Positions 12,356-24,700 of a stretch of DNA of 64,000 nt are shown here, in pieces. The position numbers and the translations under genes are program-made. Positions within the stretch are counted from its first letter, which is position 1; each line of letters opens with the position of its first letter. Origin of the DNA: Ephydatia muelleri (taxonomy: Eukaryota; Porifera; Demospongiae; Spongillida; Spongillidae); the NCBI GenBank assembly GCA_013339895.1, contig JABACO010000020.1, positions 4,682,542 to 4,746,541 of the forward strand, written 5' to 3'. Under the pieces are notes generated by a model. The model did not search any database. It had not been told where the DNA came from and saw only the letters and a program-made list of their open reading frames with translations.

Positions 12356-15096
12356 CTGGTGTCAGAAGTGGGATTCGTTTCACCATGATGAAGTCTGAAG
12401 TGGAAAAGACGGAAGCAACCACGGGGGAAAATGCGGTGAGTCCCATACCAATCCATATTAGTGGCTTAGTAGAACCATTTCCTGTATTGGTGGCTTGCCA
12501 ACTAACACAGGAATGTCTAATTGGGGCGGATTTTCTCTCACATTTTAGGTGCCACATTGATATGTCTGTCATGCACATTTGGTGAAACGGTGGAATTACC
12601 AGGCTACTCTCAGATCCAGGTCACAGTAGGCTTAGGTAAGGATCATGCCATGACAGGTGCAGCATTGTTTGAACCAAGTACAAGTTTCATCGAACGACAT
12701 GGTCCTGCTGGTAGCAAGGTCGATTTCGTATGGTAATACAGGTAGAATGTTAGTGCAATAGCTTAACCCTTCACCAGTTTCTGCAACTATCAACAAAAAT
12801 GAAAGAATCGGTTCTCTATATCCACTGGATGGGAAGGTGTGTTCAACCAAAGGAGTAAGCACATCGACGATTCATTAGCACAAAGCAGAAAACGTAATTG
12901 AGCAGATGGTTATGAACACTGAGGGGCTTATGGACAAAGACTATACTATAAACGATTTGTCAAAAACTTTGCTGTGATTGCAGCACCACTCTTCCACCTG
13001 ACTGAAAGCCACCAAACTTGGAACTGGACCTCACAGTACAATGCAGCATTGTTTTGATGGAGAGCTTACCTGTCCTTGCATATCCAGTATTTAGTATTGG
13101 ATTTGTTGTGGATATGGATGCCAGTGGTGAAGGGTTGGGTGCAGTGCTCTCCCAAAGTATTGAAGGCCGTGACCATGTGATTTCTTATGCCAACAGGACG
13201 TGAAATACAGCAGAACGAAAATACTGTGCCACTTGTGTGGGCCATTCAACACTTCAGGCCATATTTGTATGGCAAGCCACTGTTCCCTGCAATGATTTCG
13301 AAGTTTTCATGAACCTGAAGGTCAAGTGGTCAGGTGGTTAGAAATTTTATTAGAATATGACTTCGATGTTGTGCATTGTCCAGGAAAGAAGCACGCAAAT
13401 GCAGATTCACTATCTCGCATGCCATGCTCTCAGTGTAGGTTGCCACCTAAGGAAGACAACCATGAATCTGTGCTGGCAATGACAGAATCATAGATGCCTT
13501 CGTGGACTTCTGAGGAATTGGTTTCACACCAGAGACAGGATCCAGACCTCAAGAGCAAGTTATTGCATGGCTGGAGGCTAGATCCATCCCAAACGTCGAA
13601 TGCGTCGTCACAAAATAATGCTTTATGGGCACAGTGTGATCATTTGATCATGAAAAACAACATTCTGTATCGTCAGTGGCAGGATGCCCAGGGAGGGGGG
13701 GTTGAATAAAAGTTTACAGCTGTACTCCCATCAAAGCTTGTACCTGTTGTATTGCAAAGCTCATTGGTAGGAGGGCATATCCCCGGGGGCTAAGAAAACT
13801 CTTGACAAAGAACGTTGTCGTTTCTATTGGGTGGGGGCAGAGGAAAGATATTATCAAGTGGTGTTTAGTTGTCCATCTTGCTGCTCAAGGAAAGCACCCA
13901 TCCCAGCACCCTGTGCACCAATGCAACTTAATCCAGTGGAAAAACCGCTCCAGAGAATAGCAATGGATATACTGGGACCTTTGCATGAGACAGAACAAAG
14001 AAACAAGTATATTCTTGTAATTGGAGACTATTTTACGAAGTGGACGGAGGCATACCCATTGCCAAATATGGAAGCCATGACAGTGGCTAGACATCTGATG
14101 AGTTTATATGTTGTTTTGGTATACCTGAGCAGTTACACTCCGATCAAGGAAGAAACTTTGAGTGATAAAAGGCATATGTGAGCTGCTGCAGGTAAGGAAG
14201 GTCTACCCGAACCGCACCTTATCCCCCCCAGTCAGACTGAATGGTTGAAAAATTAAATCGGACCATAATGAACTTGCTAAGTATAGCTGTCAGTGAGAAT
14301 GAGCGTGATTGGGATGTGAAACTGCCTGTTGTATTGTTTGCTTACAGAACATCCGTTCATGAGACCACAGATTGAACACCGTTTAGCATGATGCCCGGAA
14401 GGGAGCCACGGCGGCCAGAAGATCTTATGTTTGATTTACCAGTAGGTGATGCACCCGTTCCACAGAGGGGACGAGATATGTTGAACACCTGAAGAAGACC
14501 ATGCAGAATGCTTACAAAAGCATACGAGACAGGGCATGGAAAGCAATGCAGCACCAGAAGAATGTATATGATGAAAGGCAGAATCAGCACCAGTGCTACC
14601 AGAAGGGTGACTGTGTCTGGTTCTATTGTCCTGCTGTCCCAAGAGGTCACTCTCCCAAGTTCTATCACCTTGGCAGGGGCCATATCAAGTGGAAAAGCAG
14701 GTGAGTGACGTGGTGTATCAAATAAGAAAGAACTCTCGAACTAAGCAACTTAACAGTTCATTTTAACAGACTTAAAAACCATACCTCCAACCGGTAATTG
14801 GTGATTCAACTGATGGACAAACAAGTTCAGAAAAGAAACCAGAAGAAAGAAAAGAAGAGACTCTCAACGCGGAAGATGAATTTGACGATATATTCATTGT
14901 TAGTGAACCAGATGCACCTGCAAATTCTGAACAACATACAGGGGTAGTTGTAGAGACACCTACTCACCCGCAGGAGCCACCCATTCCCAGGAACCATCAA
15001 CCTGATGTACCTATGCTAAGGCGTTCAACATGGGTACGGCGACCCCTGACTGGTATTGATAACTGTGAGGACACAGTCTGATGAAGAGGGGAGCAG

Positions 15097-15292
15097 TGTA
15101 ATATACAGGAGGAGACTATCTATTGCACACTGCACCATGTAGTACATGTACCTACCCTAACTGCAACTTATGTTCTGTAGTCTTTAGGTAGCATTGAATT
15201 GTATGTAAATGAGTCTTAATTAAAGTTACTTGCTAGGCTACCTTACATGGCTGTAGGGTTTGCCGCTGCTGGTCTGCGCAACGTATGTTACA
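15097..15292 (+). repeat. 3' LTR, 196 bp, TG...CA
   Basis: It follows the purine-rich GAAGAGGGGAGCAG, begins TGTAATATACAGG and ends CGTATGTTACA. It is the fullest LTR copy in the window. A third partial LTR lies at about 54231-54330. Confidence 0.8.
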
Positions 15293-15394
15293 TACGGTAA
15301 GTTATAGCAATTATGTTATAAATATAAATCCACAAGGTCAAATTCTCATAGAACGTTCCATATATTTAAAAATGTGCAAGCTAGTGTTAGTATA

Positions 15395-15450
15395 ATATAA
15401 AGCTTGCATGTGCATTGAATGTTCTATGAGATTTTGAACTTGTGGATTAT
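15395..15450. repeat. Stray left terminus of the TA-flanked MITE family
   Basis: GAATGTTCTATGAGATTTTG followed by AACTTGTGGATT is the outward mirror of the terminus at 15331-15368. The two make a ~110 bp imperfect hairpin. It may be the start of a second, truncated copy. Confidence 0.5.
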
Positions 15451-15718
15451 TTCTGTTAAAGAATTTTTATAATATATGCGCTAGGTCCATTTCACAAAAA
15501 CAATCAGTATAACTGTACTTGTCCCAAATAAATTATAAGTAGGGAGAGTCCAGCAGTTAGGAAGAGGAGGGAAATAGAGGACTGATGTTTCTACAGCCAG
15601 AACATCACGACACACCATTTTATACCACTCGAAATATCTAATCACAATTACACATTTTGCTAAGTAAATGTACACAACAAAAATCACAATTAAATAGAGC
15701 AGCGCAATGCTGAGTTGT
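15451..15718 (-). other. 3' flank of VPS16
   Basis: AT-rich sequence downstream of the VPS16 stop. No clear AATAAA on the minus strand was found. Open frames here look accidental. Confidence 0.4.
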
Positions 15719-18700
15719 TCATCTGCCCTCCAGTTTTGCTTTGTACTGCCTCACTAAGTCAACAATTTCTGGTGTCCTGGCAGCTTTTATTGCAACCTCA
15801 TCCAGACGACTAATGTTCCGTGTCTGATATGCTACATCAGCTGCTTTTGAATAGTCTCTGAAGATTTAATAGGTTCAATATATCACGGTACAAAGCGTAA
15901 TACACTTACTGAATTCGCAGATAAAGGTGGTATCTGTTTTCAAGCGCAGCTTTTGGAATGTACTTCGCAGCTTCTCTGTAGTTTTCATGCACAATGCATA
16001 CCTCTGCAAAGGCCTATGATGTAAGAATACATGTCGGTTGAATCACAATTTAGTTGCACTTTATTACCAAGGTAGTCTTCAGGCCTCAGGTGTTGATCAT
16101 GCACCTGAGGCCTCAAGAGTCAGACTACAGAGAGGGATACAAAGAGCAACAGCAATATCAAGGTCCATGCACTAATAGAGTTTTTTTCATCGGCGTATTG
16201 AAGTAAAGTTTTCTCACTGTCAATTTTTTAAACCATTAATTATTTCAATTCACTGTTTTGGACTCAATTTGGTACCACAGTTGATTATTTTTCCAACGTA
16301 ATCAGCAATTTGATGCATCCACATCTTTTTCCTTGAACTACACGTTTCTTAAGTTTTATTACCCTTTTAACATGGCTTGAGTCAACATGCGGTTGCAAAA
16401 CCAACAATGAAATTTGAAACAATTTAAACTGTTTAGTTTCATTTAGTGCCCCTCCTTTTTTTTACAAGATAACTACTTCCACTAAGAACACCTTGGGGTC
16501 AACGATTTCAGTACTAAAGAGCAAAAGGCCTCAGTCCAACAAGAGTTATTAGATATTCTCGTCGCATAAGCCGGCGATGCGAAGGAGTAATCAACTAATC
16601 CAGGCTTGTTCCTTGCACACAAGTGTATGTAGAGCAAGGAGAACCTCCTTAGACATAGGTATACGTTGCTGTTTAGGACAGCGCAACGATTGTCATGCAG
16701 GTGGCATGGCTACATGAACCTCCTGCTGACAGTCTCGTACCACACCCAACTTTCGCAGCTGCGGATGGATTACATCACCGCTACACTTCTAGAGGGTCTG
16801 ATGAAATACCTAACCAAAGTTGTTCTACGTGTGCCTGATTTAAGGCTCACAATCAGAATGCAGAGCACCCACGACGTCATTTGAGTTGCAATAAATTAAT
16901 TAGTCAGCGTATGAGTTGCACTTCTATTAGTCATGGCATTGGCAAGCGACGATCTTGACAACATCATCTTACATGCAATCAAATCCAAAGCTAGGATACA
17001 CCTTGCTTCATGAGATCAGCATAAAGCTGTGCATAGACGTAGTAACTCCCAGAAAATAAATACACTGCTAGTTTTGGAAAAAAAATATCTGATTTTAGAT
17101 TTCAAACTGTAAGCAAGGATGGCACCAGATGGTTGATAAGAAAAAAGTACCAAATCGAGCCCCAAAAATTTAATTGAAATAATAAGCGGATCTGTAACTT
17201 GAAAACAGTGACTTCAATATCGCAGATGAAAAAAGCTCTCTATTAGTGTATGGACCTTGATATTGCTACTTAATTTGTCCACCACATCACAATATACTCC
17301 CTTGATACTATAACGTGTTATTAATTATTGCTATAGGCTGAAAATGTGTATTATTTGCTGAGTGTCACTCAGTCTTGGCATTCACAAATCATACAAATTC
17401 CGGTACCTACCCAGGGGTCGTGTTAAACAGTTTCTATCGCGGATAAAAAGATTTGCCACTTATCAGGAAACCATAAGGCGTGAAAACCCATGTAATTTCC
17501 ATACATTGTTATAGGCTGATAACGTGTTTTATTTGCTGATTGTCACCAAAAATCTTGGCATTCACAAATCATACAAATCCAGATAGCCACCAGTGCGGAG
17601 TAAATTACTAGATTCAATCTTGGATAAAAAGATTCGTCACTTATCAGGGAACCATGAGGTGTATATAGCTATAAATTCAGATAGCTACCAATGGGGAGTA
17701 AATCACTACATTTGATCCCACATAAAAAAACATTCGCCTCATAATTCCCATAGATTAGGCTGAATAACGTTTTAATTGCTGTGTGTCATTGCATTCACAA
17801 ATCATACAAATTTTAGTAGCTATCGGGTCATTTCACAGAAATTTGTACCACCCTAGATACATAACTTTCTCATTTTGAAATACCATTCCCTATATTTATT
17901 CCCATAGAAAACGTACAAATTGCGCAACACATTAGTATACCCTAAGTTATCTGGTGTATGAGATACAAACGTACGAATAATTAATTTTTTGGCTACCTCT
18001 GCCTGTTTGCAAGGATTTTGCTAAAGATTTTCTGTGCATCAGGAGCGTTTTATGGTTCGGGTCTAAGGGTCATTCCACTATGACATTGTATTGGAGTGTG
18101 CTTCACATCTTCAGATCAGGATGCATTTACTCATATTTGTTTGTCTTTGGGTGGATGTTACTTTAACCGCTTATTATGTTAATAACTTGAATGGTTTACG
18201 AAATATGCTTGCCTGAATAATTAATTTTTCCAGATAAATTTCAATTTGGCAGGCTCATAACTTTTCCATTTTTTGTCTGATACAGACATTTTTGTCATCA
18301 ACTTGAAGCTAAAGTTATGAGGAATAATCATTTTTGTAGGTGGTGAAAGGGTTAAACAAATATTACGTTTACAGCGCTGATTTCAAAATTCGGATGACTT
18401 CCGGATTGATATTGTAGTTTTTAAAAATACAAACATCAAGGGAAGACTAATATCCCGCGTTTTCGTTAATAAAATTTTTGTTTATAGATAACCCCTGAGA
18501 ACCGCATGGGTTTGATGAGGAGGCAGCCATGTTTTTTTTTTACTCGGCTTATATTACTGAAGTGGTGCTAAGTGCGTTACGTAACCATCACACCACAGCT
18601 ATCAACACTGAGGGCTATGATGAGCAGCTTTTTTAAGTGAACCCGCCTTTTTTCTATTTAAAGAACAAGCATACAGTGAGGTGGTGAGCGTGAGCGAAGT

Positions 18701-21700
18701 GGTGAGCATGAGTGACGCGGTGAGCGTGAGTGACGTGGTGAGCATGAGTGACGTGAGCGTGAGGGACGTGAGCGCGAGAGATGTGGTGAACGTGAGAGAC
18801 GTGGTGAGCGGGAGTGACGTGGTGAGCGGGAGTGACGTGGTGAGCGGGAGTGACGTGGTGAGCGGGAGTGACGAGGTGACTGTGAACGGAGTGATGGGTG
18901 TGGCCTTGGTGAATGATGCTGCATCCACCAGCTTTTGCGCTTTTTCCGCCTGTTACTGGTGCTTGCAATTGGTGGGGATAGTGGCTCTGATTTCACTGTC
19001 CTTGAGCTCCCACGCACTGGACGTGCTGTGTGCGGGAATAAACCCGCGGAATGCATACGACCTGGATTATCGGAAGGGGAGGGTTCGATCGCTACGGTTC
19101 TCGTATAGCGACTGATTCGATCGTTGCCGGTTCATTAACAGTCACAGATGCGATCGGCAGTGGTTCACCATCAGTCACAGATGCGATCAGCAGCGGTTAC
19201 TTTAGATTAGTGCTAAAATATACTGTATAACATTTAAGAAGGCGGACACTCGTAAAACTCGATGCGGTCCCTAGAGCTTGTCTATAAACAGAATTTTTAT
19301 TTCATAAAAACAGCAATATTGATAGTCCCTTCAATTCTGAAAAAAAAAAAATTCTGTTTATCGATCCGGAAACCATCTCAATTTAGAAATCTGCGCTATG
19401 ATGATAAATTTTATTTAACCCTTTCACCACCTACTAAAGTGAAATATATACACAGATTCTACGTAAATTGAGCTTCAATTTGATGCTAAAGAAGTCATTA
19501 CCAGGCCAGAAATGGAAAGGTTATGAGCCTGCAAAGTTGCACATTTTCTGGAAAAATTAATTATTCAGTGCAGTATATTTCGTAAACCATTAAGGTTATT
19601 AACATAAGAACTGGTTCAAGTAACATTCATCCTTAGATGAACAAATATGAATAATTGCATCAGGATTGGAATATGTGAAGCACGCACTTACCCCACTTAT
19701 AATGGATGACCCCTAAGGAACGTATGGAGGTACACCCAATCAGTGTTTATTTAATGAGATATGCATAATGGTTAATGTTTTTTCCATGAATGCACATGTA
19801 CATGTATAATGAGTTATCAAGTACAGCAAATCTTTACTCTCCAAAATTCACAATTGTTTTTTAATGGATGACAGGTAACACTCTATAACTATAGTGTTAA
19901 TCTTTATCTGGGTTCATGATTATTTGATGTGAATATCTTGCTGAAAAGTAGCAGCCATTTTGATTCCTGTTCTAATGCTGCAGAACATTATAACAGGAAC
20001 CCACAAAGTTTACAGAGAGATCTGTATACTTTGTGGGTGCAGCATTAAAACAGGAATCAAAATGGCTGCTAGTTTTCATGTTAGGATGTCACAACACGTC
20101 TTAATTGAAACTCGGCAGGTGGTTGTCATTATATTACGCTTAGCATACCCGGTACAAACTAAAGAAAACCCCGATCTAAGGGTGCTAGCGAGCCAAAGCG
20201 GGTACAGATCACACACATCCTTGATAGAAAAGTTTTTTATTTACTTGTTTCCATAATCCCCCCCCCCCCCCCTCCCCCTCCTTTGAGACAGTATTGGTAG
20301 CTATTGGTTCAGTTCTAAAAACATATTCTTGGTACTGAGCTTGCTTGGAGACGGTGACTTCATGGTAAGATGTAGGATTGGCAGTGCAAAAAGCAAGGAA
20401 ACAAGGTACAGTACTGTTACAGTGGGGTTTGATAGGATCCTACAACTAATCAGCCCTACATTTGCAAATAAAGAAGCATATTACAAAATGTAGGACTGTT
20501 GGTTGTAAGATCCCATCTATAACAGTACTGCACCTTGTTTCCTTGCTATTTGCACCACCAATCCTACATCTTACAAATCACTTTATCGATAGAGAAGTTT
20601 TTTTACTTACTTGTAACCATTTGTTTCATATAGAGTAAGGACAATCTCAAAGTAAACTGTAAAATCTTAGGCATAAAATCACAGAGCCAGGCAACATACT
20701 TCAAATCCAATTGGTGGTTTCTTTTGTTTTGAAAATCTATCCAATTCTGCATAGTCTCCAATATCACACAAACCGCGTATCATAGCCCACCAATACCTGC
20801 AATTGATGTTCAGTCATATGAATATCCTACATATATCGAACAGCAGCATATGGAGTGTGTTAGCAGTAATACATTCAGAAGACACAGGATATTCAACTGT
20901 TACAATCAGTGTGCCACATTTTTTAGCACTATCAGCAAAGTGGCCACGTGACCTGTACATAAAAGTACTTACTGATGATCCGTCATTTTGAAATCCTTCC
21001 TCAGCTGTTCAGCCTGTCTGGATTGTCTGTTCTTCACACACTGCAAAATAAACAAGTACACAAAGAACAGTACACTTAGTGCTGTACTGATCAAAATGTA
21101 GTAGTGAATAACATCCAAAAAGAAAAAAGTTAACTGGATTACCCAAAGCAACCATCACCCTCAAATACAGTTTCAATTATGGCTATATTGGACTGAAACA
21201 ATCAGGCGATGATCATTAACAAAACTGCCTGCCTAGTGAATGCACTTCTGTTATTCATAAACATTGTATCAGTAATTCAGTTTCTGCAGTCTGTGGGTGG
21301 TTTGTTAAAATTGATACAGAAATTTCAATAAACTCAAAAATTGTCAGTATCATTCAATGAGATATGACTTTGCCTCTGTAGTTCAGCCTGAGGGTTGAAC
21401 ATGCAAGAATGAACTTTTCTAATGTTCTAACAGCTCTCTAGAGATGAAGTTTTGTTTGAAACGGAGTTTGGGTTAGGGTTAAGGTTAGGGTCACTGTGGA
21501 GAAGTTCAGTTTTGCCAATCATATTATTATGTTCAGACAACTTTCTGACAAAAGACAGGGAATAAATTGAAATTGTTTCAATGATGAGTTATAGCATTCA
21601 GCCTTGTGTACAAGCAAGCCGTTGCATTTAACGTACACAATGTGTAACAGCAGATAGTATACTATCTGGCATCTGCAAAGAAGACGTGGAAGAGGAGTGT

Positions 21701-24700
21701 ACATATATGTACAGGTGCAGGATTAACAAATGCATCAAAGTATGGCATGAGTTAGCTTGATTACAATCAATAAGTGAAAGACAGTTCTAGTACAGCATTG
21801 TATAAAGGTCAGTCCATAATTTTTTTCATTTTCACCCCATCCTAAATTTTACAGGACTGTGTATTGGCTACACCCATCATTACCCCAGAACTATCCTGGT
21901 GCTAACAACCTTTTAGCCTACTTTGGGCATGAAAACCTTAAAATTTCATCAGCTGACCATTTACACCACAAATAAAAAGGTAAAAATCATAGGAACCTAT
22001 AATTTCATAAGGAATTTTTTGTTTTATGTTCACCCTACAGTTCTCCTCCGAAGTTGTAGAAGTCATATATTTTGTGCCCTTTTTTTTATTCCATAACTAA
22101 GTAATTTGGGGCATACAAAAGTGTTTTCGAAAGTAAACTTACTATGTACATTTGGGAATGAGAGTGAAAGCTTTACTTTTGTTTCTGCTTCGCAGATGTG
22201 AAGGCATATTAAAGACAAAAAAAACACAGATACTTCCACTATCTGTCAATGACAACACCTGCCGAAATTGTGAATTCGCAGCTGAAGACAAGAATCCTAT
22301 TCCCCAACAGGAAATATATTTAGCTACGCAAGTGCATAGTCTGTGTATGTACGTATGGTATTTCAGACACCGGCTAATGTTCGTACATCTTGCTTTGTAA
22401 AAAGGCACCTGTAGAAGTAAAATGATACAATTTTGTCTTTGTATGATGTTCCTGACTCGAGTTACACATGATGAAAGGAAGAATAATGAGGAGGGAGAAT
22501 ATTAAAGTGTTGACCTGTCTCACTCTGGACATGAAATCGGTACTATTCAACAAAGCACACGTTAAGAACATATACAGCTGTCATGCCTTTGATGGATTAC
22601 ATGCTTCAGTCAATAGTAATGACAGTATTTTATAGACATACCTATATGATGCACATGTATACCTGTGCGTGGCTGGCATCATTTACATACAGGGATATGC
22701 TAGCAAAATGCTTTATTCAAATAATTGCACTTACAGAACAACCATAGCCAATAATACAATCAAACTAACCCAAATTACTGCATCTGAGAGGGTTGCCGTT
22801 TCTTTCAGTCCCAACTTAATAACTTCTGTGGTCAACTTCGCATGTTCTTCAATTGCCTAATATGTACATACGCATAACCAGTATATAGCAGAATGCAAAC
22901 ATAACATTAATTCTACCTTGGTGGCAAAATTATCCTGTGCATCTCTGAACTCCTTTTGAGCATCAAAAAGGCGTTGCTTTCGCGTATCAGGGTCCTTTAT
23001 ACAAAGTAATAATTATCTATAATATATGTAACATTCCACAAGATTTTGACCCTTGTGAATATATATATATAGCATGCAATCAAATCGCTATATCTTCCGA
23101 ACAGTAAATATTATAAACTTCCTATTTGCAACACTTCATACCACACCATTTCTCTAGGTGAAAATATATTTCAATTTCTTGCAAAAGCACAGCACCGAAG
23201 TTGTAAGGTCTGATATCCCATGGGGTTCAAAAGTGCCACATCATTAGGTAGGAGCATTCAAATTGTTCAAATTCTGCAAGTATATAGAGGGGTCCTGTCA
23301 TTATTGATTTGTCCTGTTCATTAATTTTTACCTTTGCAGTTACAGAGATACCACTGTGCAACATTTTCATTTTGCATCAATAATTTTGGCAAACCGCTTT
23401 CACAATGTATGGATAAAATCACTGGCGTGAATCAAATTGGAAAATGTGCAATTACTTTGCACAGCTGTATCTAATGGTACAAATTAACGAACAGACTAGC
23501 GACAGGACCCCTCTACGTACACAGACACCGTGCTTGTGCAAGACACCAAACTATTATCATACATAGAGCAATGGTGTGGTATAAAGCGACATCGATAGCA
23601 TACCTTGCAGACAATATAGCGATTCGAATTGGATACTGTATATATAAATTACAAGGGTCGAAATCTTGCGGAACGTTCCATATTACTGTACACTACATTG
23701 TTAAATGCCATACTTACGCGAGCAGTGAAACTTTGGGCGAAGTACATACATCCACTCTCAATAAATAGGCTTTCTTGGCGATACAAACGCAACAACTGTT
23801 CCTGATCTGTCTCTTTCAATACCTAAAATAATAAATGACGCATGCATGTTGAAAATATACATATTCAATCAACCAATCAGATCTTTTTATCTTTTATACC
23901 TTACTACAAAGAGCTGCAGCAACTGGTCGAAAATGAAGCATCTGGTAATACCTCTCTGTTGTCAATTTCAACTTAAGTTGGCGCAAAACCTGGTGGACTG
24001 TTCAAAAAATTGTTGATGTATGTTACATCCATGAAAACATACTAAGCTTAGGATCTCCACTCTCTATAGCCTTTTCAAGAGCGGCTGAATCTGAATCCAT
24101 TTCCATCAGAAGTGGAACTTGGTCTTGTGCGAATACTTCATTTCTTAACAGCTGCACATACACACACACACAAACACACACACACACAACACAACACATA
24201 TTTCGAGAAACAGGTCCAAACATTCATTGAAAGCATACCATTATATTAATATGAACAAAAATTACAAAAATTGTACATGTACACACTCTCACACACACAC
24301 AACACACTCCCATATACACACACTTTCTCACTATTAAAGTAATCACAGACAGGAGGGCAAGACATCCATAGAATGGTTCTGACAATACACCTGATCAATG
24401 TACCATACCATTCAGTGTGCCATAAACTGTCAGACAATGACTATTATTACTACCACTGTGCCATATTTATACACATCCACATCACATCACAAGAACATAC
24501 AAAAATTATACACTAAAGAGGTGTATACCCACATACATCTGCAGCAAGAGTAAGTCTTTTTGCATCCATGGCTGCCCGTGCAATCTCGCCATACGAGACA
24601 ACAACATTTGCATCTTTTAACCTCCTCTTGATCTTCTGGGCCACGTCAGCATCAGACATGCTCTTATCCTGGACCTATTTAAAAATATACATACATTATG

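Larger units (their letters stand above)
12237..15292 (+). mobile_element. Ty3/gypsy-type LTR retrotransposon, decayed
   Basis: A 5' LTR (12237-12355) is followed by a primer-binding-site-like TGGTGTCAGAAGTGGGAT at 12357-12374. A fragment with ECLIGADFL (12484-12585) resembles the flap/end of a retropepsin. Then come an RT-connection piece (APLFHL, about 12990), an RNase H core (VVDMDASGEGLGAVLSQ, 13108-13200), the integrase zinc region (about 13494-13850) and the integrase core (AMDILGPL and GDYFTKWTEAYPLPN, 13950-14070). A further integrase end and a basic tail (14240-14700), a purine tract (15082-15096) and a 3' LTR (15097-15292) follow. Gag and most of RT are absent, and the remaining frames are broken by stops and frameshifts. 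The order RNase H then integrase fits Ty3/gypsy. It is not functional. Confidence 0.9.
12044..15368. mobile_element. TA-flanked MITE family copy, split by an LTR retrotransposon
   Basis: The first part, 12044-12236, carries the family landmarks CACAGCTGTATCTCCGTA, GAATTTGAAGCGATT, ATCGGACCTCGTAATGTCGG and AAATGGTGTAGTACCAAGTG. The family right terminus then appears only after the retrotransposon, at about 15293-15368 (ATAAATCCACAAGGTC then GAACGTTCCAT). The two pieces join in the same order as in the uninterrupted copy at 23027-23680, so the retrotransposon landed inside this copy. Confidence 0.75.
18065..19716. mobile_element. Large foldback element with ~300 bp arms
   Basis: The left arm (18067-18365) runs from GGGTCATTCCACTATGACAT to GGTGGTGAAAGGGTTAA. 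The right arm (19418-19714) is its inverted copy, from TTAACCCTTTCACCACCT to GGATGACCCCTAAGG. The arms share TTAATAAC..GAATGGTTTACGAAATAT and GAATAATTAATTTTTCCAGA. The 1.05 kb interior is GC-richer than its surroundings and contains the 18 bp repeat and RS-like frame described separately. The terminal GGGTCATT motif recurs at about 17825, 30421 and 43179, which suggests one superfamily. Confidence 0.8.
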
